This document shows positions 20,668-33,737 of a stretch of 64,000 bases of DNA, one piece after another. The stretch is from Trichomonas vaginalis G3 (Eukaryota; Parabasalia; Trichomonadida; Trichomonadidae). How positions within the stretch are numbered: position 1 is the first letter of the stretch; the number at the start of each line of letters is the position of its first letter. The stretch lies in NCBI RefSeq assembly GCF_026262505.1, contig NC_067208.1:9495962-9559961 (forward strand), given 5' to 3'. The notes under the pieces were generated by a model. That model had not been told where the DNA came from. It saw nothing but the letters and a program-made list of their open reading frames with translations, and did not search any database. The position numbers were made by a program, and so were the translations under genes.

Positions 20668-21330
20668 TATGACTTAAAATGTAAGTCTCGGACGAAAGTA
20701 AGTATGACTTGAAATGTAAGTCTCGGACGAAAGTAAGTATGACTTGAAATGTAAGTCTCGGACGAAAGTAAGTCTGACTTGAAAGTAAGTCTGACTTGAA
20801 ATGTAAGTCTCGGACGAAAGTAAGTATGACTTGAAATGTAAGTCTCGGACGAAAGTAAGTCTGACTTGAAATGTAAGTCTGACTTGAAATTAAGTCTGGA
20901 CGAAAGTAAGTCTGACTTGAAATGTAAGTCTCGGACGAAAGTAAGTCTGACTTGAAATGTAAGTCTCGGACGAAAGTAAGTATGACTTGAAATGTAAGTC
21001 TGACTTGAAATGTAAGTCTCGGACGAAAGTAAGTATGACTTGAAATGTAAGTCTGACTAGAAATTTAAGTCTCGGACGAAAGTAAGTATGACTTGAAATG
21101 TAAGTCTGACTAGAAATTAAGTCTCGGACGAAAGTAAGTATGACTTGAAATGTAAGTCTCGGACGAAAGTAAGTCTTGAAGAAAGTAAGTATGACTTGAA
21201 ATGTAAGTCTCGGACGAAAGTAAGTCTGACTTGAAATGTAAGTCTCGGACGAAAGTAAGTCTGACTTGAAATGTAAGTTCGGACGAAAGTAAGTCTGACT
21301 TGAAATGGAAGTCTGATTCTAAATGTAAGT
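20668..21330. repeat. 35-bp minisatellite, left array
   Basis: Units made of a 17-base part (AAGTCTCGGACGAAAGT) and an 18-base part (AAGTATGACTTGAAATGT), each starting AAGT. Order is mostly alternating, with runs of the second part alone. It decays at its inner edge into degenerate AAGT-spaced sequence up to about 21,520. The inverted copy is at 26,010-26,615 and a shortened third copy at 34,525-34,760. Confidence 0.9.
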
Positions 21331-21422
21331 TCTAGACTAAAGTAAGTCTGATTCTAAATATAAGTCTGATATTAAGATAAGTTTGTAACTAAAATTAAGT
21401 CTTATTCCAAAAGCAAATTTAA

Positions 21423-22987
21423 TTGTATAATAAGTCTGGATCTAGAGTAAGCCTTAGTCTACAGCTATTCTGTGTCAAAAATAAGTCACGAACCATAGTA
21501 AGTTTCGGACTAGAGTATGTCTGTAATTCGAATCATTCATATTCTTCAATTATCCCGCCAAAAAAATTATCGTCTTTTTATCATACCATAGTTTTTATCA
21601 ATCTCGTTCTACTAAAAAACCTTTATATTGGTGATTTCTTTGTTAAACCCGTATTTTTTCATGTGAATCTTATTGTATAAACTCTAAAAGTTCAATTTCC
21701 GGTCGAAAAAAACTTGAAAACAATTTGTATTCGACGAGTTAAAGAGCTCTATTTATTCTAAATTTTCCAAAAAAAATTAGATTTCGTTTTTTCGCTTCAA
21801 AAAATGTTGTTTTAAGTTTTAAAATTTGTAATTCAAAATTTTTTTGGAAAGATTTACGATTTTTTAATACTGCGAATGAGTTTTATTTTACATACTCTAT
21901 TGATAAATCATATTTTTGTCGAGATATAACTTTTTTTTAAAAAAATTATATGCAAAGAGTGTTATAGAATTCTAGAAGGTATAGTGCATAATTTGAAGTA
22001 TACTATCAAATAAAGAAATTTTACAGTTTTTTAGTTTTATTTAGATGTACGTTATTTTAGATGGCTTCGTCGAAAACAAAGCATGTCTGTTAAGTTTATT
22101 CTTAACATGGTAAATAAAATGGCAACGAAGCCCAGTGTACTGCGTCTTATGCCGTAGTTTTTGTTATCTTCATACTCAAATACAACAAATACAAATAGAT
22201 TTATTACGAAAAAACGTATAAAACAAATGATATATTTATTTCTAGACAAGTTGACGAACATGTAGCGCAACTGTATCGCTTTAGAGAACAGTTCTTCCAA
22301 CACCTACTCATTCAGTGAAAGATTTAAGAAGAACTCTTACTCGACCTTAACTACCTACGCTTTGCTTGAACAATTCCCAACGAGGTTACTATAAGGTTGC
22401 AAGTCTTGTCAAAATGTAGTATGCAATACGTTGGGGAAAAATAGATATATACGAACAAACTACTACAGTCTAGCAACTAGTCTTTAAGTGTAATGTATTT
22501 TTGCTACAAAGAGCTCATAACGAAGTCAAATTTTGCAATTTGATGTCAAAACTAGCTAGTTGTTGAATCAAATAGCGTTGTGACTTTGTATACATCACGA
22601 TCTTGTGGTATCAGAGCTGTACTGCTGCAGACTAATTCAACTAAACATGAGCAAGATTGGGATTTCTATTCTCTGGGGTGCGAGGCTCGTCCAAAGTTCA
22701 AGCAGCTACAGTGTTTTGGATCACCTAAAGAATTTTGGGAATTCAGTTATCCGTTACTACTCTTAAATTAAAGTAGAGCACTACAGCGAATCAATCGTAA
22801 TGCCTAGTCTCTCCAGTAACAAGCTGATCTGCTATATTAACTTTAAAGCCAAATCGATTCACATTGTTGCTGGTAAGTCTGATTGCTTCAGATAGAGAGC
22901 ATGAATTGCTTCTTTATCATCTAATCCCCATCCCCCTTGTTCCCGATTGGATGACATGGACAATTCATCTTTCTCTAACGAAACAAA
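21423..22987. other. Unique block of palindrome 1 arm, no convincing gene
   Basis: AT-rich block present three times in the window (21,330-22,750 plus; 24,590-26,005 minus; 34,770-36,194 plus). Its longest frames (85, 83 and 63 codons) are conserved between copies only because the DNA is nearly identical. The 83-codon one (minus, 22,052-22,303) is hydrophobic in the middle (FIRFFVINLFVFVVFEYED), but has no recognised family. At 22,607-22,618 it contains TGGTATCAGAGC, the primer-binding-site word for initiator tRNA-Met, without any other retroelement sign. Confidence 0.5.
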
Positions 22988-24348
22988 ATGACACTTTTTG
23001 GCGGCTTATTGACTCAGAAAAATTTGAGAGTTAACGAATAATTTTGGCGCCAAAAATAATTTCTCTTAATTTATTAAATTTAATATACGCACATCCATAA
23101 GTTATGCTATTTTTTCTATTTATTTTGTTCTAAAATTCTAAATATTTTTTTTTCATAACATAAAATATGATGTCTAGTCTCATTTACATAACAACATGCC
23201 TTAGAATAGGTTTTTTATTCTTTTTGTCACTTTAAATTAAGAATAAAAAGATAATTTAAATTGAATATTTGCGATTATTCTCACTAATGCTGCTTCCTCT
23301 TTTATTAGGTAGACAACAAAAAGTTAGCCTTGGACTCCCATATCAGATTTTTGATTGGTTGCGTATATAATGAGCTGGGATTGATAGACGAAAACCCAGT
23401 GAGAAAATTTTTGACGCCCCAAATTCTTCTATAATTTCTTCTTTATAATCTGGTTTTATATGTGAAACCTACATTTTATAAAGCTATATAAGTTATAATC
23501 AAACTATATTAATGAAAACACAAAGTAATATGAACAATTTGATTAAAAACGGGAAAAAAGAAGCAATATTTGAAGGGAAAATAGAAAGAATCCTAATCGA
23601 TTGTAAATGTTGTAAAGTTTTTATTGAAGCATTCATATAGTATAGCTATATTTATACTTCATGCGAAATATTATAGTCTTATTTCCAATTTCTGGTTGAA
23701 GTTACCTTCTGGTTTTCTTATACTATGTGTGTTATTATTCGTGCTATGACTTAGAATGTTGAACTTCTCTTTTTTTATTGAAATTTTGATTACAAAAAAA
23801 AAACTCTCAAAAAAAAGAACAAGTAATTTGTTAACATTGTTTTACATTAAGGGTAACTGAAATAATAATAAATATTTGTTTTTAAAACCATTAAATTTCT
23901 TCATCTGGTTATATATGGCGTCAAAAATTTTCTCACTGGGTTTTCGTGTATCAATCCCAGCTCATTATATACGCAACCAATCAAAAATCTGATATGGGAG
24001 TCCAAGGCTAACTTTTTGTTGTCTACCTAATAAAAGAGGAAGCAGCATTAGTGAGAATAATCGCAAATATTCAATTTAAATTATCTTTTTATTCTTAATT
24101 TAAAGTGACAAAAAGAATAAAAAACCTATTCTAAGGCATGTTGTTATGTAAATGAGACTAGACATCATATTTTATGTTATGAAAAAAAAATGTTTAGAAT
24201 TTTAGAACAAAATAAATAGAAAAAATAGCATAACTTATGGATGTGCGTATATTAAATTTAATAAATTAAGAGAAATTATTTTTGGCGCCAAAATTATTCG
24301 TTAACTCTCAAATTTTTCTGAGTCAATAAGCCGCTTAAAAAGTGTCAT
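22988..24348. mobile_element. Foldback element, copy 1 (long terminal inverted repeats)
   Basis: 1,361 bp. Left terminal inverted repeat 22,988-23,418 (431 bp) starts ATGACACTTTTTGGCGGCTT; right 23,917-24,348 is its near-perfect reverse complement. The 498-bp spacer is AT-rich and noncoding, so the element is non-autonomous. Long inverted repeats fit MULE or Foldback families. A second copy is at 36,438-37,792 in the same orientation of spacer. Target duplications cannot be read because the flanks are themselves inverted copies of each other. Confidence 0.8.
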
Positions 24349-26009
24349 TTTGTTTCGTTAGAGAAAGATGAATTGTCCATGTCATCCAATCGGGAACAAG
24401 GGGGATGGGGATTAGATGATAAAGAAGCAATTCATGCTCTCTATCTGAAGCAATCAGACTTACCAGCAACAATGTGAATCGATTTGGCTTTAAAGTAATA
24501 TAGCAGATCAGCTGTGTTACTGGAGAGACTAGGCATTACGATTGATTCGCTGTAGTGCTCTACTTTTAATTTAAAGTAGTAACGGATAACTGAATTCCCA
24601 AAATTCTTTAGTGATCATCCAAAACACTGTAGCTGCTTGAACTTTGGACGAGCCTCGCACCCCAGAGAATAGAAATCCCAATCTTGCTCATGTTTAGTTG
24701 AATTAGTCTGCAGCAGTACAGCTCTGATACCACAAGATCGTGATGTATACAAAGTCACAACGCTATTTGATTCAACAACTAGCTAGTTTTGACATCAAAT
24801 TGCAAAATTTGACTTCGTTATGAGCTCTTTGTAGCAAAAATACATTACACTTAAAGACTAGTTGCTAGACTGTAGTAGTTTGTTCGTATATATCTATTTT
24901 TCCCCAACGTATTGCATACTACATTTTGACAAGACTTGCAACCTTATAGTAACCTCGTTGGGAATTGTTCAAGCAAAGCGTAGGTAGTTAAGGTCGAGTA
25001 AGAGTTCTTCTTAAATCTTTCACTGAATGAGTAGGTGTTGGAAGAACTGTTCTCTAAAGCGATACAGTTGCGCTACATGTTCGTCAACTTGTCTAGAAAT
25101 AAATATATCATTTGTTTTATACGTTTTTTCGTAATAAATCTATTTGTATTTGTTGTATTTGAGTATGAAGATAACAAAAACTACGGCATAAGACGCAGTA
25201 CACTGGGCTTCGTTGCCATTTTATTTACCATGTTAAGAATAAACTTAACAGACATGCTTTGTTTTCGACGAAGCCATCTAAAATAACGTACATCTAAATA
25301 AAACTAAAAAACTGTAAAATTTCTTTATTTGATAGTATACTTCAAATTATGCACTATACCTTCTAGAATTCTATAACACTCTTTGCATATAATTTTTTTA
25401 AAAAAAGTTATATCTCGACAAAAATATGATTTATCAATAGAGTATGTAAAATAAAACTCATTCGCAGTATTAAAAAATCGTAAATCTTTCCAAAAAAATT
25501 TTGAATTACAAATTTTAAAACTTAAAACAACATTTTTTGAAGCGAAAAAACGAAATCTAATTTTTTTTGGAAAATTTAGAATAAATAGAGCTCTTTAACT
25601 CGTCGAATACAAATTGTTTTCAAGTTTTTTTCGACCGGAAATTGAACTTTTAGAGTTTATACAATAAGATTCACATGAAAAAATACGGGTTTAACAAAGA
25701 AATCACCAATATAAAGGTTTTTTAGTAGAACGAGATTGATAAAAACTATGGTATGATAAAAAGACGATAATTTTTTTGGCGGGATAATTGAAGAATATGA
25801 ATGATTCGAATTACAGACATACTCTAGTCCGAAACTTACTATGGTTCGTGACTTATTTTTGACACAGAATAGCTGTAGACTAAGGCTTACTCTAGATCCA
25901 GACTTATTATACAATTAAATTTGCTTTTGGAATAAGACTTAATTTTAGTTACAAACTTATCTTAATATCAGACTTATATTTAGAATCAGACTTACTTTAG
26001 TCTAGAACT

Positions 26010-26615
26010 TACATTTAGAATCAGACTTCCATTTCAAGTCAGACTTACTTTCGTCCGAGACTTAAATTTCAAGTCAGACTTACTTTCGTCCGAGACTTAA
26101 ATTTCAAGTCAGACTTACTTTCGTCCGAGACTTACATTTCAAGTCATACTTACTTTCTTCCAAGACTTACTTTCGTCCGAGACTTACATTTCAAGTCATA
26201 CTTACTTTCGTCCGAGACTTAAATTTCTAGTCAGACTTACATTTCAAGTCATACTTACTTTCGTCCGAGACTTAAATTTCTAGTCAGACTTACATTTCAA
26301 GTCATACTTACTTTCGTCCGAGACTTACATTTCAAGTCATACTTACTTTCGTCCGAGACTTACATTTCAAGTCAGACTTACTTTCGTCCGAGACTTACAT
26401 TTCAAGTCAGACTTACTTTCGTCCAAGACTTAAATTTCAAGTCAGACTTACATTTCAAGTCAGACTTACTTTCGTCCGAGACTTACATTTCAAGTCATAC
26501 TTACTTTCGTCCGAGACTTACATTTCAAGTCATACTTACTTTCGTCCGAGACTTACATTTCAAGTCAGACTTACTTTCGTCCGAGACTTACATTTTAAGT
26601 CATACTTACATTAAT
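26010..26615. repeat. 35-bp minisatellite, right array (inverted)
   Basis: Reverse complement of the array at 20,668-21,330 (ACTTACTTTCGTCCGAGACT with ACATTTCAAGTCATACTT). It is slightly shorter and differs in the number and order of units from the left array, showing independent slippage or sequence-collapse after the palindrome formed. Confidence 0.9.
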
Positions 26616-27028
26616 ATCAAACTTATATTAACCTACGACTTACTTTTATTCCCAGACATCTTGATCCACACTGACATTGAAAACCACTCATACATCTGAA
26701 GCCACTCAAACATCTAGATCCACTACGACATGGAGATCCACTCAAACATAATTTTTGCTCTCTAACTACATTTTTATATGATTTTACAACATAAATTTTC
26801 TTCTTTACCTAAAGATTATTCGCAATATCTGAATATCATTAATTAATTGAGATATTCAAGTTTTGACAGCGGATTTGGAAAGCAGACTTGATGGAGATTT
26901 TAAATCTGATGTCAAATCTTGGTTTTGTGCATTATTGGAAGAGAAAAAAGGGTGTTAATTGCAAATCTTAAATATAGTTTTTTACGAAAAATGTAATTAG
27001 GGTTAGAATCATAGAAAGATATATCTGT

Positions 27029-30000
27029 CAGACATTGTTATGTGTGACAGATAATATTGCATCTCATAGACACTGTTGCATCTGTCAGACACTGTTGCAT
27101 CTGTCAGACACTGTTAAATTTCATAGACACTGTTGCATCTCATACACACTGTTGCATCTGTCAGACACTATTGCATCTTTCAGACACTGTTGCATCTCAT
27201 AGACACTGTTGCATCTCATAGACACTGTTGCATCTTTCAGACACTGTTGCATCTCATAGACACTGTTGCATCTCATAGACACTGTTAAATTTCATAGACA
27301 CTGATGCATCTCATAGACACTGATGCATCTCATAGACACTGTTGCATCTCATAGACACTGTTGCATCTCATAGACACTGTTGCATCTCATAGACACTGTT
27401 GCATCTCATAGACACTGTTGCATCTCATAGACACTGTTGCATCTCATAGACACTGTTGCATCTCATAGACACTGTTGCATCTCATAGACACTGTTGCATC
27501 TTCAGACACTGTTGCATCTTTCAGACACTGTTGCATCTCATAGACACTGTTGCATCTCATAGACACTGTTGCATCTCATAGACACTGTTGCATCTTTCAG
27601 ACACTGTTGCATCTCATAGACACTGTTGCATCTTTCAGACACTGTTGCATCTTTCAGACACTGTTGCATCTCATAGACACTGTTGCATCTATCACTTACT
27701 TTTGCTTCTGTTAGATACTATTGTATCTTTCAGACACTGTTGCATCTTTCAGACACTGTTGCATTTCATAGACACTGTTGCATCTTTCAGACACTGTTGC
27801 ATCTGTCAGACACTGTTGCATCTCATAGACACTGTTGCATCTATCACTTACTTTTGCTTCTGTTAGATACTATTGTATCTCATAGACACTGTTGCATCTG
27901 TCAGACACTGTTGCATCTTTCAGACACTGTTGCATCTCATAGACACTGTTGCATCTGTCAGACACTGTTGCATCTCATAGACACTGTTGCATCTGTCAGA
28001 CACTGTTGCATCTTTCAGATACTGTTGCATCTTTCAGACACTGTTGCATCTCATAGACACTGTTGCATCTATCACTTACTTTTGCTTCTGTTAGATACTA
28101 TTGTATCTCTCAGACACTCTTGCATCTCTCAGACACTGTTAAATTTCATAGACACTGTTGCATCTGTCAGACACTGTTGCATCTCATAGACACTGTTGCA
28201 TCTATAAGTCACTGTTGCATCTATCACTTACTTTTGCTTCTGTTAGATACTATTGTATCTCTCAAACACTGTTGCATCTCATAGACACTGTTGCATCTCA
28301 TAGACACTGATGCATCTCATAGACACTGTTGCATCTGTCAGACACTGTTAAATTTCATAGACACTGTTGCATCTCATAGACACTGTTGCATCTCATAGAC
28401 ACTGTTGCATCTTTCAGACACTGTTGCATCTGTCAGACACTGTTGCATCTCATAGACACTGTTGCATCTGTCAGACACTGTTGCATCTTTCAGACACTGT
28501 TGCATCTCATAGACACTGTTGCATCTGTCAGACACTGTTGCATCTCATAGACACTGTTGCATCTCATAGACACTGTTGCATCTGTCAGACACTGTTGCAT
28601 CTCATAGACACTGTTGCATCTGTCAGACACTGTTGCATCTCATAGACACTGTTGCATCTCATAGACACTGTTGCATCTGTCAGACACTGTTGCATCTCAT
28701 AGACACTGATGCATCTCATAGACACTGTTGCATCTCATAGACACTGTTGCATCTGTCAGACACTGTTGCATCTTTCAGACACTGTTGCATCTCATAGACA
28801 CTGTTGCATCTCATAGACACTGTTGCATCTGTCAGACACTGTTGCATCTGTCAGACACTGTTGCATCTCATAGACACTGTTGCATCTCATAGACACTGTT
28901 GCATCTGTCAGACACTGTTGCATCTGTCAGACACTGTTGCATCTCATAGACACTGTTGCATCTCATAGACACTGTTGCATCTGTCAGACACTGTTGCATC
29001 TTTCAGACACTGTTGCATCTCATAGACACTGTTGCATCTGTCAGACACTGTTGCATCTCATAGACACTGTTGCATCTCATAGACACTGTTGCATCTGTCA
29101 GACACTGTTGCATCTTTCAGACACTGTTGCATCTCATAGACACTGTTGCATCTGTCAGACACTGTTGCATCTCATAGACACTGTTGCATCTGTCAGACAC
29201 TGTTGCATCTTTCAGACACTGTTGCATCTTTCAGACACTGTTGCATCTTTCAGACACTGTTGCATCTCATAGACACTGTTGCATCTCATAGACACTGTTG
29301 CATCTGTCAGACACTGTTGCATCTGTCAGACACTGTTAAATTTCATAGACACTGTTGCATCTCATAGACACTGTTGCATCTCATAGACACTGTTGCATCT
29401 TTCAGACACTGTTGCATCTGTCAGACACTGTTGCATCTCATAGACACTGTTGCATCTGTCAGACACTGTTGCATCTTTCAGACACTGTTGCATCTCATAG
29501 ACACTGTTGCATCTGTCAGACACTGTTGCATCTGTCAGACACTGTTGCATCTCATAGACACTGTTGCATCTGTCAGACACTGTTGCATCTTTCAGACACT
29601 GTTGCATCTTTCAGACACTGTTGCATCTCATAGACACTGTTGCATCTCATAGACACTGTTGCATCTGTCAGACACTGTTAAATTTCATAGACACTGTTGC
29701 ATCTGTCAGACAATGTTGCATCTCATAGACACTGTTAAATTTCATAGACACTGTTGCATCTCATAGACACTGTTGCATCTGTCAGACACTGTTGCATCTG
29801 TCAGACACTGTTGCATCTTTCAGATACTGTTGCATCTTTCAGACACTGTTGCATCTGTCAGACACTGTTGCATCTGTCAGACACTGTTGCATCTGTCAGA
29901 CACTGTTGCATCTCATAGACACTGTTGCATCTCATAGACACTGTTGCATCTGTCAGACACTGTTGCATCTGTCAGATACTATTGTATCTCATAGACACTG

Positions 30001-33000
30001 TTGCATCTGTCAGACACTGTTGCTTCTGTTAGATACTATTGTATCTCTCAAACACTGTTGCATCTCATAGACACTGTTGCATCTGTCAGACACTGTTGCA
30101 TCTCATAGACACTGTTGCATCTATCACTTACTTTTGCTTCTGTTAGATACTATTGTATCTTTCAGACACTGTTGCATCTTTCAGACACTGTTGCATTTCA
30201 TAGACACTGTTGCATCTTTCAGACACTGTTGCATCTGTCAGACACTGTTGCATCTCATAGACACTGTTGCATCTATCACTTACTTTTGCTTCTGTTAGAT
30301 ACTATTGTATCTCATAGACACTGTTGCATCTGTCAGACACTGTTGCATCTTTCAGACACTGTTGCATCTCATAGACACTGTTGCATCTGTCAGACACTGT
30401 TGCATCTCATAGACACTGTTGCATCTGTCAGACACTGTTGCATCTGTCAGATACTGTTGCATCTTTCAGACACTGTTGCATCTCATAGACACTGTTGCAT
30501 CTCATAGACACTGTTGCATCTGTCAGACACTGTTGCTTCTGTTAGATACTATTGTATCTCTCAGACACTCTTGCATCTCTCAGACACTGTTAAATTTCAT
30601 AGACACTGTTGCATCTGTCAGACACTGTTGCATCTCATAGACACTGTTGCATCTATAAGTCACTGTTGCATCTATCACTTACTTTGCTTCTGTTAGATAC
30701 TATTGTATCTCTCAAACACTGTTGCATCTCATAGACACTGTTGCATCTCATAGACACTGATGCATCTCATAGACACTGTTGCATCTGTCAGACACTGTTA
30801 AATTTCATAGACACTGTTGCATCTCATAGACACTGTTGCATCTCATAGACACTGTTGCATCTTTCAGACACTGTTGCATCTGTCAGACACTGTTGCATCT
30901 CATAGACACTGTTGCATCTGTCAGACACTGTTGCATCTTTCAGACACTGTTGCATCTCATAGACACTGTTGCATCTCATAGACACTGTTGCATCTGTCAG
31001 ACACTGTTAAATTTCATAGACACTGTTGCATCTGTCAGACAATGTTGCATCTCATAGACACTGTTAAATTTCATAGACACTGTTGCATCTCATAGACACT
31101 GTTGCATCTGTCAGACACTGTTGCATCTGTCAGACACTGTTGCATCTCATAGACACTGTTGCATCTGTCAGACACTGTTGCATCTTTCAGACACTGTTGC
31201 ATCTTTCAGACACTGTTGCATCTTTCAGACACTGTTGCATCTCATAGACACTGTTGCATCTCATAGACACTGTTGCATCTGTCAGACACTGTTAAATTTC
31301 ATAGACACTGTTGCATCTGTCAGACAATGTTGCATCTCATAGACACTGTTAAATTTCATAGACACTGTTGCATCTCATAGACACTGTTGCATCTGTCAGA
31401 CACTGTTGCATCTGTCAGACACTGTTGCATCTTTCAGACACTGTTGCATCTGTCAGACACTGTTGCATCTGTCAGACACTGTTGCATCTGTCAGACACTG
31501 TTGCATCTCATAGACACTGTTGCATCTCATAGACACTGTTGCATCTGTCAGACACTGTTGCATCTGTCAGATACTATTGTATCTCATAGACACTGTTGCA
31601 TCTGTCAGACACTGTTGCTTCTGTTAGATACTATTGTATCTCTCAAACACTGTTGCATCTCATAGACACTGTTGCATCTGTCAGACACTGTTGCATCTCA
31701 TAGACACTGTTGCATCTATCACTTACTTTTGCTTCTGTTAGATACTATTGTATCTTTCAGACACTGTTGCATCTTTCAGACACTGTTGCATTTCATAGAC
31801 ACTGTTGCATCTTTCAGACACTGTTGCATCTGTCAGACACTGTTGCATCTCATAGACACTGTTGCATCTATCACTTACTTTTGCTTCTGTTAGATACTAT
31901 TGTATCTCATAGACACTGTTGCATCTGTCAGACACTGTTGCATCTTTCAGACACTGTTGCATCTCATAGACACTGTTGCATCTGTCAGACACTGTTGCAT
32001 CTCATAGACACTGTTGCATCTGTCAGACACTGTTGCATCTGTCAGATACTGTTGCATCTTTCAGACACTGTTGCATCTCATAGACACTGTTGCATCTGTC
32101 AGACACTGTTGCATCTGTCAGACACTGTTGCATCTGTCAGACACTGTTGCATCTGTCAGACACTGTTGCTTCTGTTAGATACTATTGTATCTCTCAGACA
32201 CTCTTGCATCTCTCAGACACTGTTAAATTTCATAGACACTGTTGCATCTGTCAGACACTGTTGCATCTCATAGACACTGTTGCATCTATAAGTCACTGTT
32301 GCATCTATCACTTACTTTTGCTTCTGTTAGATACTATTGTATCTCTCAAACACTGTTGCATCTCATAGACACTGTTGCATCTCATAGACACTGATGCATC
32401 TCATAGACACTGTTGCATCTGTCAGACACTGTTAAATTTCATAGACACTGTTGCATCTCATAGACACTGTTGCATCTCATAGACACTGTTGCATCTGTCA
32501 GACACTGTTGCATCTTTCAGACACTGTTGCATCTCATAGACACTGTTGCATCTGTCAGACACTGTTGCATCTCATAGACACTGTTGCATCTCATAGACAC
32601 TGTTGCATCTGTCAGACACTGTTGCATCTTTCAGACACTGTTGCATCTCATAGACACTGTTGCATCTCATAGACACTGTTGCATCTCATAGACACTGTTG
32701 CATCTGTCAGACACTGTTGCATCTTTCAGACACTGTTGCATCTTTCAGACACTGTTGCATCTTTCAGACACTGTTGCATCTCATAGACACTGTTGCATCT
32801 CATAGACACTGTTGCATCTGTCAGACACTGTTAAATTTCATAGACACTGTTGCATCTGTCAGACAATGTTGCATCTCATAGACACTGTTAAATTTCATAG
32901 ACACTGTTGCATCTCATAGACACTGTTGCATCTGTCAGACACTGTTGCATCTGTCAGACACTGTTGCATCTTTCAGATACTGTTGCATCTTTCAGACACT

Positions 33001-33600
33001 GTTGCATCTGTCAGACACTGTTGCATCTGTCAGACACTGTTGCATCTTTCAGACACTGTTGCATCTCATAGACACTGTTGCATCTGTCAGACACTGTTGC
33101 ATCTCATAGACACTGTTGCATCTGTCAGACACTGTTGCATCTTTCAGACACTGTTGCATCTTTCAGACACTGTTGCTTCTGTTAGATACTATTGTATCTC
33201 TCAAACACTGTTGCATCTCATAGACACTGTTGCATCTGTCAGACACTGTTGCATCTCATAGACACTGTTGCATCTATCACTTACTTTTGCTTCTGTTAGA
33301 TACTATTGTATCTCTCAGACACTCTTGCATCTCTCAGACACTGTTAAATTTCATAGCACTGTTGCATCTGTCAGACACTGTTGCATCTCATAGACACTGT
33401 TGCATCTATAAGTCACTGTTGCATCTATCACTTACTTTTGCTTCTGTTAGATACTATTGTATCTCTCAGACACTCTTGCATCTCTCAGACACTATGCCAT
33501 CTCATTAACACTGTTGCATCTTTCATTGACTTTTTTATCTCTCTGGAAATATTTTATCTCTATAATATTTTTTATATCTCCCAAACTTTTACATCTTTCT
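27029..33600. repeat. 19-bp minisatellite, right array with higher-order repeats
   Basis: About 340 units (TGTTGCATCTCATAGACAC and variants with TGTCAGACAC or TTTCAGACAC). The first 1.7 kb mirrors the left array; the remaining 4.8 kb has no counterpart there. Variant islands recur at a spacing close to 1,595 bases (e.g. 30,115 and 31,710; 30,077 and 31,672; 29,792 and 31,387), that is about 84 units, which marks a higher-order repeat. The right edge decays between 33,480 and 33,600. All long frames inside it are spurious. Confidence 0.95.
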
Positions 33601-33737
33601 GATTAATTTTTTTATCCTTTTTCATTCTGTTCTGTATATCGAATCTTTATATAACAAATAATTAAATAGTTTCTCATATTTATTAACTGTTTTTATAAAC
33701 AATAATCATACACATTTTATTCATATAAATATTTTTT

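Larger units (their letters stand above)
18555..28780. repeat. Giant palindrome 1 (arms of about 4.8 kb)
   Basis: Each point on the left arm pairs with its reverse complement at 47,336-47,338 minus its coordinate, e.g. 21,423-21,680 with 25,657-25,914 and 22,052-22,303 with 25,035-25,286. Arm order from outside: 19-bp array, short unique piece (20,250-20,650), 35-bp array, unique block (21,330-22,987), then the foldback element whose 498-bp unpaired spacer (23,419-23,916) is the only non-palindromic part. Slippage differences occur in the two arrays. Architecture recalls Foldback/Galileo-type elements with tandem-repeat arms, or an inverted duplication primed at the foldback element. An assembly misjoin is possible. 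Confidence 0.85.

Noticed and set aside
20668-21330. Series of GTAAGT words resembling splice donors
   Set aside because: They are simply the junctions of the 35-bp repeat; no acceptor or coding context.
21423-21680. 85-codon frame repeated in three copies
   Set aside because: Starts inside the degenerate repeat, has no recognisable family, and its conservation only reflects near-identical DNA of the copies.
18555-33600. CRISPR-like array
   Set aside because: Units are head to tail without unique spacers, there are no cas genes, and the DNA is eukaryotic.
18682-33602. Many open frames of 60-187 codons with MHLSDTVASHRHCC-like repeats
   Set aside because: They are the 19-bp minisatellite read in three phases (57 bases equal 19 codons); frames on both strands are equally open and carry no start context or conserved domain.
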